Of a stretch of DNA of 64,000 bases, positions 12,790 to 23,700 are shown piece by piece. The notes below the pieces were generated by a model. That model saw only the letters and a list, made by a program, of their open reading frames with translations, made no database searches and had not been told where the DNA came from. Each line of letters starts with the position of its first letter. Positions within the stretch are counted from its first letter, which is position 1. Position numbers and translations under genes: made by a program. This DNA is from Magnolia sinica. Taxonomy: Eukaryota; Streptophyta; Magnoliopsida; Magnoliales; Magnoliaceae. The stretch spans positions 46,545,001-46,609,000 of the forward strand of contig NC_080588.1 of assembly GCF_029962835.1 (NCBI RefSeq), written 5' to 3'.

Positions 12790-13445
12790 TACCAATCACG
12801 ATCATGTATTATTCCAACAAAATCAAAATTATTGGTAAGATAACCAATCATTAAAAGGTTATGCAGAGAAATCATATTATTTATTGGTGAGAGGTGACCG
12901 GGTCAAAACGTAGTTACAACAGACCACAGGATTCATCAGTGGTGAACATGTGACCTCTATAGGAACGAAGAACTAACCCAAGACTTCTAAAGTGGAGGGA
13001 CAATCTCTCATGACTGAACAGGCCTTTGTTAAACAATCTGAGGAAATGGGAGACATATATGCAGTAGTTGAAGAGAAAAAATATGTGGAGCCTGTGAATA
13101 TCCTAAAGGATTTAGAACCAGTATCACAGGAGTTCAAGAGGGTTGTGCTCGATGAACTCCCTAATAAATTACCTCCCATACGAGATATGCAAAAATTATG
13201 TTGATCCCATCGCAGGGGCAAGTTCGCCTAATTGCCCACATTATCAGAAAAAATATGAAATCTTGAAGACAGATGTGAAGGAATTAATCGATATTAGTCA
13301 AGTCAAAGAAAGCATGAGTATATGTATCGTATCGGCTCAAAAGCTTGATGCCAAGTACAAAAAAAAGTCTAATGAACATCGGTGTCAGAAGTTATCTCAG
13401 ACTCATGTGCCAAGTCTCTTGCCTAACTCGAGGACGAGTTTTTTT
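12790..13445 (+). pseudogene. Fused scraps of protease/RT and integrase in small gypsy element
   Basis: After gag the sequence jumps to the protease-RT border: FKRVVLDELPNKLPPIRDMQ at 13131-13190, a typical start of the RT region, then a frame change and EILKTDVKELIDISQVKESM. It next jumps to DAKYKKKSNEHRCQKL (about 13345-13395), which resembles the integrase C-terminal linker (AKYKxxADKHRRQK type). So RT palm, RNase H and integrase core are deleted and the remaining ends are joined. Several stops interrupt it. Confidence 0.75.
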
Positions 13446-13462
13446 CAAGTGGAGGGGTCTGA
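13446..13462 (+). other. Polypurine tract of small gypsy element
   Basis: CAAGTGGAGGGGTCTGA directly precedes the 3' LTR start TGTAGAACC. Position and composition are those of the plus-strand primer of LTR retrotransposons. Confidence 0.8.
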
Positions 13463-14120
13463 TGTAGAACCTGTCACAGACACGTTCCTAGCATGGTTGA
13501 GCCAAAAGAAGATGGACCGTGAATTGACTATAACTTTTGATCCGGGTATCGTTACGGGGCGCACAACCTATCAATCTTTACTGAAATGGGCCATCCGAGG
13601 TGAACCGACCCACAAAGTGGGTCGCATCTGTCCGTTTCGTCAAAAAAGGCGCGCTTTCAGCTCAAAAATGAATTTTTAGGAAAATTTTACTATTTTTAGT
13701 AATTCCGATTTTTTTAATATTTTTAGAGCTTTAGATTTTCTTTCCTTTTAGAAATAACTTTTAGTTATACTAGGACTCTTCTAGAGAAAGTTTATTTGTA
13801 ATTTTTATTTTTAGAAATTAGGCCTTAGAAGAGTTTTATTAGAATTAGGATTTTTATTAGAGTTAGAATTTTGCTATTTTTGGTAATTACGAATTTTAGT
13901 TTATTTTTTTTCCTATATTAATGGTGTAAGGAGACACATTAGGGAATTATCAATTATTCATCAATCAATTTCGAATTTATTAGAATTTATTTCTATTTTC
14001 TGCTTTCTTTCCTCGTGGATTCGAGAAGTCTCTGTGAGGAGTCCAGAGAAGTTCCGTGGATTCGGAATAGTTATCCTCTTGAGGAAGACGGTGCTCGACC
14101 TCACGTCCTCCCCTGCGTCA
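13463..14120 (+). repeat. 3' LTR of small gypsy element
   Basis: 658-base direct repeat of 11487-12147. It starts TGTAGAACCTGTCAC and ends CCCTGCGTCA, then TSD CATTT. The canonical TG...CA ends are kept here. Confidence 0.9.
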
Positions 14121-14125
14121 CATTT

Positions 14126-15445
14126 GATGTAGTAAGGAATGGGTGACCAAGGATGACAAGAATTTGAGTGCTCATATCCACGATGGGTTGAGTATCCAAG
14201 ACAATAAAATCTACTAGATAGTAGAATTTGTCAACCTGGACCAACACATCCTCAATTATCCCTCTCGGCACACGAACTGAGCAATCGACCAGTTGTAATG
14301 TGGTCCGGTTGAGTTTTAATTCACCTAGACCTAGTTGTTCGTAGACCTAGTATGTGATCAGATTTACACTCACTCTTAAGCCAAGAAATGCATGCTTAAT
14401 CCAGTAATTTCCAATTACACGGGCGATGGTTGGGTTATTAAGATCTTTGTACTTCTGTGAAACATCTTGCTTTAGGATGGCACTCATTTTTTCCGTTCAG
14501 AAATTTTCTTTTGGATATTTTATCGTCTTTTGGTTGTACATAAATCTTTCTAAAATTTGGCATATGAAGGTATCTGTTTTACGACATCCAGTAGAGGAAT
14601 GTTGACCTTCACTTATTTAAGCACCTCTAGAATATCCTGAGAGTTAAGAGAGGCTTTGGTGCTATCTACCATTGGGGAAATGGAGCAATCGGTTTGCTTT
14701 AAAGTTTCAGTTCTACCTCATGTAGAGCATTCCTAAGTCTATGAGTCTCATCTACATCCAGGTCCTTATTCTTCTCAGCCCTTACCAGAATAGATTTGTC
14801 AATTATCTTCCTACTCCTAAGAGTGGTGATAGACTTATCTTATTCCATTGGATTTGAAGATCTTAGTTCACTAACACTCCATATTGCGGTTTAGTATTAG
14901 GGATAGGTTAGGCTGGAAGCATCTCTTTCTCCATAACCGTAATGCGTGAGTTTATCTTTTGTATAGCCTTTATGAGTTCTTGTAAGACTTGAAGAGTACT
15001 TTGCTAGATGAGCTCTTGAGGATTTTTAACCAATTTCTCTTAAGGTTTCCCTTGATTTAAGAATTAATTAGGGATTCCTTGAGGTGTAAAAGATTGTCCA
15101 TTCCTACAACTGAAATTCGGATGATTTCTCCAGCTGGAGTTGTATGTGTTCAAAGTGAGTCCCTTGAAAAGCCTTTAGTAGTTGTTTATGGCATTTGATT
15201 GCTCATTCAATATTTCTTGAAACACAGGTAATTTTGGGCAATTTTTAGTTGTATGAATGTTACAAGCATAAATACCACAGGCAGCTTACTTATCATTATC
15301 CTTCTTAAGTTCCATGGCCTTGAGTTTCCTTGCGAGACTGGCCACTTTAGCATTAATATCATCTTCCTCTTTCAAAAGATATATCCACCTCTCTCCTTTG
15401 ATTGAGTAGGCTTAGACATGATGCTCGTTCTTAGGGAGATGTCTC
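14126..15445 (-). pseudogene. Athila copy 1 protease and gag C-terminal remnant
   Basis: No long frame survives, but the DNA aligns landmark by landmark with 38820-40110 of copy 2. Shared landmarks are GAATGGGTGACCAAGGATGA near 14136, the protease region around 14300-14420, a GTTTTACGACATC landmark near 14575, and the gag C-terminus at 15060-15300 including TTGTATGAATGTTACAA. In copy 2 this spans gag C-terminus, linker and the DLGASVNLIP protease motif. Many indels make it non-functional. Confidence 0.75.
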
Positions 15446-15449
15446 ATGA

Positions 15450-16106
15450 TTATGCTGTTTCAACAAGTTTATCAAAGTAATCCCACACTTCATCAACATC
15501 TTTATTCAGGAACTCCCCATTGCACATTGTCTCGACAAATTGGCACATGGAAGATGTCAGTCCTTCATCGAAGAAATTTGTTATAGGCCACATTTCAAAA
15601 CTGTGTTGTGGGCATGATCTAACAAAATCCTTGAACCACTCCCAGTATTGGAAGAATGTTTCATCTTCCTTTTGGGCGAAGTTCATGATGGACTTTCTGA
15701 TGGTGTTCATTTTATGATATGGAAAGAATTTCTTTATGAACTCCCTTGTCATGTCATTCCATCTGCCAATAAATCATGGACATAGTGAATGTAACCATGT
15801 CTTAGCCATTTCTTTCAGGGAAAAAGGAAAGAGTTTCAGCCGAATTGTGTCCTCAGACACATTAGGAAAATATAAAGTGCCTATGATCTCATCAAACTCT
15901 TTCAAGTATAAATATAGATTTTTAGATTCAAGCCCAAGGAACTTTGGAAGGAGTTGAATCACTCCTGGCTTGATGTTTATGTTTCCTATAGTTTCTGGAA
16001 AAACTATACAGGAAGGGGTGCTCACCCCCGCTAGTTGTAAATAGTCTCGTAAAGTACAAGGTGGGGGTGCTCGATGAACCTCGTTCTCATCCTTGATTTC
16101 CTCCAC
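15450..16106 (-). pseudogene. Athila copy 1 gag (capsid part), frameshifted
   Basis: Two open pieces. Residues at 15774-16106 read LRDYLQLAGVSTPSC, then DIKPGVIQLLPKF-like sequence and LKLFPFSLKEMAKTWLHSL. Those at 15450-15752 read EFIKKFFPYHKM, then QKEDETFFQYWEWFKDFV and NGEFLNKDVDEVWDYF. Together they cover the capsid domain seen intact in copy 2 (39658-40944). A break near 15755-15772 separates the two frames. In a live element this would be the structural protein of the particle. Confidence 0.85.
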
Positions 16107-16129
16107 CCTAGGTTGGGGTAGATTTGGAG

Positions 16130-16888
16130 GTTAATTGGCCAGTTGATTTATAGCCATAACTTTGGTTAACTCTGTGGATCTCGAGTGGTGTCTAATCCTG
16201 TGATGGATAGATAACCCCTCAACCAATCGTCCTTTACTTAAGAGACGTCGAGTGTTGTCACGAACCATTGACCATAAAACACTCTCAGCCCTCAATTTCA
16301 GAATCTAGCCTAAACCTAAAAAAGAAAAAGGGAAATAGAAATCTAGAAATAAAAAAAGAGAGACTTAAAAAAAAGTTACCAAATTAGAAGTTTCTATGTT
16401 AGGATCCTGTAAAAGAAAACGGAAAGTGAATTAATTTCTAAAAAGAGAAATAGAAAGTTTCTAAAAATAAAAAGATGAGTTAGTTTCTAAAAACAGATTA
16501 TGAGAGTTTCTAAAAAGACAGCCTACTTTTTATAAATGAAAAAAGGAAAGTTTCTAAAAATAAATTAGGAAAGTTTCTAAACCTAGAGAAAGGAAAGAAA
16601 ACCAGTTTTTAAAAAAGAAAAAGGAAAGGAAATTAGTTTCTAAAAACAGATTAAGAAAGTTTCTAAAAAATTAGTTTTTAAAAACAAATTAGCAAAGTTT
16701 TTATCCTAGAATTAGAAAGTAAATTAGTTTCTAAAAACAGAACAAAAGTTTCTAAACTTAGAAATAAAAAGTTAAGTTAATTTCTGAAATAATTCAGAAA
16801 AAACCCTAACCTAAAAATAGAAAGTAGAAAAACCCTAATCTTAAACTAATTTCAAAGCTAGTTAATCTCAGAAAAATGCAACCGTTAG
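16130..16888 (-). repeat. Athila copy 1 leader, degenerate TTTAGAAACT repeats
   Basis: On the + strand the motif AGTTTCTAAAAA recurs every 20-40 bases between about 16320 and 16800; on the element's own strand this reads TTTTTAGAAACT. It is the untranslated leader between PBS and gag. Copy 2 has the same tract at 40965-41740, and an unrelated + strand element has it at 62870-63400. No gene is present. Confidence 0.85.
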
Positions 16889-16906
16889 TCTCCAACAACG
16901 GCACCA
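16889..16906 (-). other. Degenerate primer-binding site (tRNA-Asp type), Athila copy 1
   Basis: On the minus strand TGGTGCCGTTGTTGGAGA follows the LTR end after six bases. Copy 2 has TGGCGCCGTTGCCGGGGA at the same place. The differences are C-to-T changes, consistent with decay of methylated cytosines. Confidence 0.75.
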
Positions 16907-16912
16907 AAAACT

Positions 16913-17192
16913 TGTTCACAACCCCAAGTGTAGGGTTGCGATGCAGTAATAATTCAGTAAGACCGAGGTCGAATCCACAGGGACTAATCTCGTGTGGATT
17001 CTAAAAGCAACTAGAAGTGGAACTAGAAAAAGATATGAATCTAAATCTGGAATTAAATGGAGAAATTGTGAAGTATGTAATTAGAAACTTAAGAATTCAA
17101 ATGTGGGAACTAAGGTTTCCAAGGATCCACTTGTAGCAATCAAAGTGATTCCTTACTTGATTCAAGTAACATAATTGGAATTGGAGTCATAT
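16913..17192 (-). repeat. 5' LTR of Athila copy 1, PBS-proximal part
   Basis: On the + strand it begins TGTTCACAACCCCAAGTGTA and matches the start of the copy 2 LTRs at 32228 and 41781. It is cut after CATAT (17188-17192), the TSD of the chromovirus inserted at 17193, and resumes at 26803. Confidence 0.85.
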
Positions 17193-17999
17193 TGTAAGCC
17201 CCGTATCCTACACCGTACCGTTCCATAGGCTTCCGCGGTCTTCCCGGTCGAAGTTCGGCAACCTTCAACCCTTAACCGGTATTTGCGCGCGACCCTAATT
17301 CTCATGCCGTCAACCCGAGTCGACTCAACCCAAGACTTGTACCTTAGCGACCGCGTTGTCGCCGCGGTTCCAATGCCGCAACTCGCGCGCCGAGGCGATA
17401 CCCTGGTTGGGAGATGTGGGCCAGCGTTCGGTGCAAGGAAAACGCTGCGCGTACGAATTCCGAGAGAATCTCTATGAGATGTCACCTTAATCAATCAATC
17501 AATCAATCCCATCATGTCAAGTACACATCACCTTTTACCCATTCCCAAGCAAGCCCCAAAAGTCAAAAAGTTTCTTACAAACCCATGCTTTCTTACAACT
17601 TTTGCCACAAAAGTTAAAAAGGAGCTCTTACACCCATCCCTCTCTCTCCCATCCATCACTCCATCACACATCACCCATCACTCCCTTTCTCTCTCTCTCT
17701 CTCTCCCTTTACAAGTCTCTCTCATTTTCAAACTCTCCTTAAGCAAAAAAAAATCCCATACGTATGAGCTCTCCAACTCTTCCAAGCTTCAAGTGTGGCC
17801 CACCTTTCCATCCCTAGATCTCCCATCCTAGCCATCCATTTCTCATCTTCCTCCATCAAAGAGGAGCACAAGGAGCTAAGGAAGCTAAGGGAGCAAGAAG
17901 ATTAAGTGGTGGGTGCTTTGATAGGGTAGTTTTTAATGTTTTTAAGATGGGCCAAGTGAGGCCAACCGATCAATGGTTTGGATCTCACTTTGGACCCTA
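17193..17999 (+). repeat. Inverted repeat, left arm (about 800 bp)
   Basis: The sequence from TGTAAGCCCCGTATCC to TTTGGACCCTA is found again, reversed and complemented, at 19870-20672. There are scattered substitutions and small indels but no large gaps. The loop is about 1.87 kb. It is the first 0.8 kb of the L LTR. Confidence 0.9.
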
Positions 18000-19310
18000 A
18001 GATGTGGCCGATGGCCCACTTGGATCATCATGATCATTCCATGATGAGGCCATTCTCCATGGACCCCATCATGATGTTTATTTTCTTGCATACTTAGGGT
18101 CATCTAGACCGTCTAATTTAGTGGAGAAGGGATCTCCACCGTTGGATTTTGATTTAATGGGCCCATATTTAATGGGACCCACTTGATGTATAATTTAGTG
18201 CAAGGGAGGGCCCATAGTACCGGGGTCCCTCCATCACGCGGGTCCCACTCTCTATCTCTCTCTCTCTCTCCCTCTCTATTTCCTTTTTTTATGTGATCAT
18301 AAAGGGTTGTATGGCCCACTTGGGTGGATCCCACCCTAAAACATGGATTTTATCCAACCATCTTCAAGTGGAGCCCACCTTATACGTGTGGTACCCACAC
18401 CATCCATCATTTGGTGGCCCACGTAAACAGGGCCCACCCCAAGGCATGTGAGCTGCCAGGGACGCTAGACAAAAAAAAAAAAGGAAAACACAAATATCAG
18501 CTTGTTTTCCAAGCTTATGGGTGACCCATTCGTGTAGGCCCCACCTTGATGCATGTGTTCAATCCACGCCGTCCATCCTTTTCCTCAGACTATTTTAGGC
18601 GTTGAGCTAAGAAATGAGGTTGATCCGAGTATCTTGTGGACCATAATATTAAAAATGGTGATTTTCACCTTCCAAATTTGCTTAAAATTTCTTACGCGCC
18701 AAGGCATGTCCAATATTGGACTCGATGGACTTGTCACAGTCTGTAGGGACCAATGGCTGGGATGGATTTACTTAATGCGGGCTTCACACGTGAAATACCA
18801 CTGGAAATCAAAAAAAAAAAAAAAGAAAAGAAGAAGAGATGCAGCGCTGCTGCTGCTGTGTCAGAAAGGCAGCAGCCGCTGCCTGCGCACCAGTGCCCAA
18901 CGGACGGACGGACTGGACAGCGGCCACGGCTGTAGCCGTGGGCCCACCTTGATGTTTATTTGTCATCCAACCCATTCATATGGTGGGCCCTAAGGTCAGT
19001 GGACCACCCTCCAAATTTAAGGTCCATCCAAGACTCAGGTGGCCCACATCATAGGAAACAGTGTGAATTGAACTTTACCATTGAAACCCCTTTTGGGTCC
19101 ACAGAAGTTTAGGATCAATATGAAATTTGTTTTTCCACTTCAATCCAGGTTTGCGTGACCTTCTCAACGGGTTGGATGGAAAGTAAACATTATGGTGGGC
19201 CTCACATGGAGCCCACAGTGATCTATGGGTTTTATTGCCACCGTCCAGGCGGACGGTGGAGCCCGCTGTGATGTTTAGGCGTGTTGTGTGCATGCGTGTC
19301 TGGGGGCGTT

Positions 19311-19311
19311 C

Positions 19312-19342
<31 letters not shown>

Positions 19343-19414
19343 GATATATAATATTATATTATATATAGTATTGTATGCACTATATATATATTATATATTA
19401 TATTATATATAATA
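19311..19414. repeat. GT/AT microsatellite in L LTR
   Basis: GTGTGTGTGTATATAT followed by mixed TATA/ATTATA runs. It is repeated with different length at 24917-24993 in the second LTR copy. Confidence 0.9.
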
Positions 19415-19429
19415 TGCTGGTGGTAGGAG

Positions 19430-19800
19430 GCCCATTTCAGTTTACTTGTGGCCCATGGTTGAGGCCCGCTTTAATATGTATGTAAGGCCCATGGGTCGGG
19501 GCCCATTTAATGTATTAGGGGCCCATGGGTTATGGCCCATTAAGATGTATTGGGGCCTATAGGTTGAGGCCCATTTGATGTACATATGGGGCCCAATTGG
19601 TGTGGCCCATTTGGTACACATAAGGCCCATGTGAGTAGGCCCATTTGATGCACTCTAAGGCCCACGGGTTATAGCCCATTGTAATATACATAAGGCCCAT
19701 TGATGTGGCCCACTTAATGAATATAAGGCCCATGTGATTTGGCCCATTTGATGTATTTAAGGCCCAATGGGATGTACCTAAGGTCCATTGCAATGCGTGA
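19430..19800 (+). repeat. GGCCCAT tandem array in L LTR (copy a)
   Basis: About ten imperfect units of 30-40 bases built on AGGCCCATGGGTTxxGGCCC-like text with ATTTGATGTAT spacers. The open frames seen across it (repeating W-A-x-x-M-G-L residues) come from the repeat, not from selection for a protein. The same array recurs at 25010-25350. Confidence 0.9.
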
Positions 19801-19869
19801 TCCCAACATGGTCTATGTAATGATGTTTATGACAGTCGTGCCTTGGGAGCAATGTTGGTTTCCATCCCT

Positions 19870-20672
19870 AGGGTCCAAAGTGAGATCCAAACCATTGATC
19901 GGTTGGCCTCACTTGGCCCATCTTAAAAATATTAAAAACTACCCTATCAAAGCACCCACCGCTTAATCTTCTTGCTCCCTTGGCTTCCTTAGCTCCTTGT
20001 GCTCCTCTTTGATGGAGGAAGATGAGAAATGGATGGCTAGGATGGGAGATCTAGGGATGGAAAGGTGGGCCACACTTGAAGCTTGGAAGAGTTGGAGAGC
20101 TCATACGTATGGGATTTTTTTTGCCTAGGGAGAGTTTGAAAATGAGAGAGACTTGTAAAGGGAGAGAGAGAGAGAGAAAGGGAGTGATGGGTGATGTGTG
20201 ATGGAGTGATGGATGAGAGAGAGAGGGATGGGTGTAAGAGCTCCTTTTTGACTTTTGTGGCAAAAGTTGTAAGAAAGCATGGGTTTGTAAGAAACTTTTT
20301 GACTTTTAGGGCTTGCTTGGGAATGGGTAAAAGGTGATGTGTACTTGACATGATGGGATTGATTGATTGATTGATTGAGGTGACATATCGTAGAGATTCT
20401 CTCGAAATTCGCACGCGCGGCGTTTTCCTCGCACCGAACGCTGGCCCACATCTCCCAACCAGGGTATTACCTCGGCGCGCGAGTCACGGCATCGGAACCG
20501 CGGTGACGAGGCGGTCACTAATGTACAAGTCCTAGGTTGAGTCGACTGGAGTTGACGGCATGAGAATCAGGGTCGCGCGCAAATATCGGTGAAGGGTCGA
20601 AGGTTGCCGAACTTCGACCGGGAAGACCGTGAAAACCTATGGAACAGTACGGTCTAGGATACGAGGCTTACA
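19870..20672 (-). repeat. 3' LTR fragment on the minus strand, right arm of inverted repeat
   Basis: Reading the minus strand, TGTAAGCCTCGTATCC begins at 20672, immediately after the PPT, so this is the start of the 3' LTR of the minus-strand gag-pol. It runs only about 800 bases, to 19870, before switching to LTR sequence of the opposite orientation at a shared CTAGGGTCCA. Confidence 0.85.
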
Positions 20673-20685
20673 GCTCTCCCCTCCT
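20673..20685 (-). other. Polypurine tract of L-family chromovirus
   Basis: On the minus strand AGGAGGGGAGAGC sits between the end of pol and the LTR start TGTAAGCC. It fixes the 3' end of the internal domain and shows that L is the LTR of this gag-pol. Confidence 0.85.
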
Positions 20686-20798
20686 AATAAAAATTTTGTT
20701 CTCGAAATTTACATAATCATCGCAACTAAGCAAAACTCATAAGGAAGAAGAAACATACTCATCATCTTATAACATCAGAGATAACCTACAACACATGA

Positions 20799-23700
20799 TC
20801 AATCATCAAAAAAATGGGGATAACGCTCTTGAATCTCGACCTCGCGCTCCCAAGAAGCCTCCTCAACAGAATGGTGACCCCACTGAACCTTCACCAACGG
20901 AATAACCTTGGTCCGAAGGACCTACTCCTTCCGATCAAGGATACGGACTTGCTGCTCGATGTAAGAAGCGTCCTCACGAACCTCTAACGGCTGCCATTCG
21001 ATAACAGGAACGATGTCTGACCCACACTTTCTCAACATGGAGACATGAAAAACGTTGTGGACGCCAGACAACTGAGATGGCAAGGCAAGCCGATAGGCCA
21101 CGGCGCCAACGTGCCCAGTGATCTCAAAAGGTCCTATGAATCTCGGGGCGAGCTTGCCCTTCGCTCCAAATCGCACTATGCCCTTCTTGGACGAGACCTT
21201 GAGATACACATGGTCCCTTACATCAAACTCAAAGGGACGACGCCGACGATCAGCAAAACTCTTCTGCTGGCTCTAAGCTGTGCGCATCCTCTGCCTGATG
21301 ACATCAATAGCCTCTGACGTCTCCTGCACAAGCTCGGGACCTAGGAGACGACGCTCTCCAACCTCGATCCAACAACTCGGTGATCTGCATGGTCTGCCAT
21401 ATAGTGCCTCAAAAGGAGCCATACTGATAGTCATCTGATAGCTGTTATTGTATGCAAACTCAGCCAATCGCAGATGCTCATCCCAGCTATCCCCAAAATC
21501 AATCGCGCAAGCCCGAATCATATCCTCAAGGATCTGGTTGACCCTCTCGGTCTGGTCATCGGTCTGCGGATGGTACGCGGTGCTGAGCTGCAAATCAAAA
21601 CCCATCGCTCCCTGGAAGCTCCCCCAAAACTGAGACGTGAACCTCGGGTCTCGGTCAGAAACGATTGAGACTGGAACGCCATGCAGTCTCACAATATCCT
21701 CGATAAATACTCTCGCAAGCCGGTCCAAAGGCCATGTCGCACGAATCGTAATAAAATGTGTCGACTTCGTCAAACGATCCACAATAACCCAGATGGCGTC
21801 ATGACCGCACTGAGTCCTCGGCAAGCCCATAATGAAATCTATCGACACGTGCTCCCACTTCCACATTGGGACACTCAACGGCTGCAATAAACTAGGGAGT
21901 CTCTGATGATCGGCCTTGACACGCTGGCATGTGTCACACTCGGCCATAAAACTAGCGATCTGGCGCTTCATCCCCGCCCAAAAATACTGTCGCCTCATGT
22001 CCCGGTACATCTTCGTAGAGCCAGGATGGATAGAAAACCGCGATCGATGTGCCTCGGTCATAAGATCTCTACGTAACTCAGGAATATTCGGGACACATAA
22101 TCGGCCTCTGAAGCAAAGTCCACTGTCAGAACTAATCTACCAATCTGCCTAACTCTCAGATGCTGCCTCTGCTCGGTAATCCTGTAACAACTCGTCTGCC
22201 TGCTGAGCCTCGATCACCCTTGCGACAAGAGAGGGTTGAATCGACAGGCTCAATAACTGCACAATAGAAGACTGCAAGCCAAACTCAAAGTCGTACTCTG
22301 CTACATCCTCGAGCATCCTCCACTCCTGAATCATCATATGCGCCACCAGGCCTCGTGGCTGATGGCTGAGGGCATCCGCCGCCACGTTTGCCTTACCCGG
22401 GTGGTACTGGAGATCGAAATCATAGTCTTTTAGGAGCTCCATCCAACGCCTCTGTCTCATGTTCAACTCAGACTACGAGAAGAGGTACTTCAAGCTCTTA
22501 TGGTCAGAAAAGAGCTCGAACCTAACCCCATAGAGATAGTGTCTCTACACTTTCAGTGTGAAGACAACTGCAGCCAACTCTAAATCATGCGTGGGGTAGT
22601 TCAGCTCATGGACCTTGAGCTGGCGAGACGTGAAGGCCACTGGTCTCCCGTGCTGCATCAGGACAGCACCCAAACTAATATGCGAGGCATCAGTAAATAC
22701 AATAAATCCGTCACTCCTAGAGGGAAGAGTGAGGACAGGAGCGGACGTGAGGCGGTCCTTCAATTCCATAAATGCTCGCTCACAGGCGTCACTCCAAATA
22801 AACTCTGCGCCCTTCTGGGTTAACCTGGTCAACGGGGTTGCAATACGAGAGAAGCCCTCAATGAAACACCGGTAGTAGCCCGCTAAACCAAAGAAACTGC
22901 TGATCTCGGACGCAGTCGTGGGTTGGCCCCACTGACGCACTGCCTCAACCTTCGAGGGGTCCACTGCGACACCTTCCCTAGTCACTAGGTGACCGAGGAA
23001 CTTCACCTCCTCCTGCCAAAACTCGTACTTCTCCAGCTTCGTATACAGCTGGTGTGCGCGGAGGGTCTGCAACGTAACCTCCAGATGCTGCTCATGCTCC
23101 TCACGGGTCCTTGAATAGATCAAAATGTGGTCGATGAAGACTACAACAAATTGATCGAGATAAGGGCGGAAGACCTCGTTCATCAACTGCATGAAGACCG
23201 CGGGTGCATTGGTCAGTCCAAAGGACATGACCTGAAACTCAAAATGACCATAACGCACCCTGAATGTTGTCTTCGGAATGTCCTCCTCTCGGACCCGAAT
23301 CTGATGATAACCAAAACATAAGTCAATCTTCGAAAAGAACTGTGCACCCTGCAGCTGATCAAACAAATCATCAATCCTCGGGAGCGGGTACTTGTTCTTG
23401 ATCGTGACCTTGTTGAGCTTGCGATAATCTACGCAGAGCCTCAACGTGCCGTCCTTCTTCTTCACGAAGAGTACCGGCACTCCCCACGGTGAACTGCTTG
23501 GACGGATAAAGCCCAACTCGCGCAACTCATCCAACTGCTTCTGCAGTTCCCGCAACTCCAACGGTGTCATACGATACAGGGCCTTCGAAATAGGCGTGGT
23601 ACCGGGCACGAGATCAATCTGAAACTCGGTGAGTCGGCAAGATGGTAATCCCGGAATCTCCTGAAACACGTCAGGAAAATTACAAACCACAGGCAACTGG

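Larger units (their letters stand above)
11487..14120 (+). mobile_element. Small non-autonomous Ty3/gypsy element, nearly complete ends
   Basis: A 2634-base LTR element on the + strand with direct LTRs 11487-12147 and 13463-14120, an iMet-type PBS, a gag ORF, a purine-rich PPT and TSD CATTT (11482-11486 and 14121-14125). The empty site can be read in the Athila sequence on both sides. The LTRs differ by only a handful of changes over about 660 bases, roughly 99% identical by eye, so it is the youngest dateable insertion here. Protease, most of RT, RNase H and most of integrase are missing, so it would need proteins from a relative to move. Confidence 0.9.
17193..19868 (+). repeat. 5' LTR portion of L-family chromovirus
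   Basis: First two thirds of the LTR. It begins TGTAAGCCCCGTATCC and contains (TCAA)n near 17491-17507 and CT-rich runs at 17688-17706 and 18251-18275. A GTGGGCCCACCTTGATG fold-back-like module follows at about 18940-19280, then an AT microsatellite and a tandem array of GGCCCATxxGTT units. The LTR is then cut at CCCTAGGGTCC and joined to inverted sequence. Confidence 0.8.

Noticed and set aside
17162..17494. 110-residue minus-strand frame with many Arg
   Set aside because: Lies across the TSD and LTR terminus of the L chromovirus; the inverted copy near 20400 does not preserve it.
19442..19793. Minus-strand frames with repeating WASTxxP/MGHN residues (also 25020-25217)
   Set aside because: Artefacts of the GGCCCAT array in the LTR, with frame changes between copies.
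21681..22152. + strand frames as separate genes
   Set aside because: Antisense to the integrase domain of the L chromovirus.
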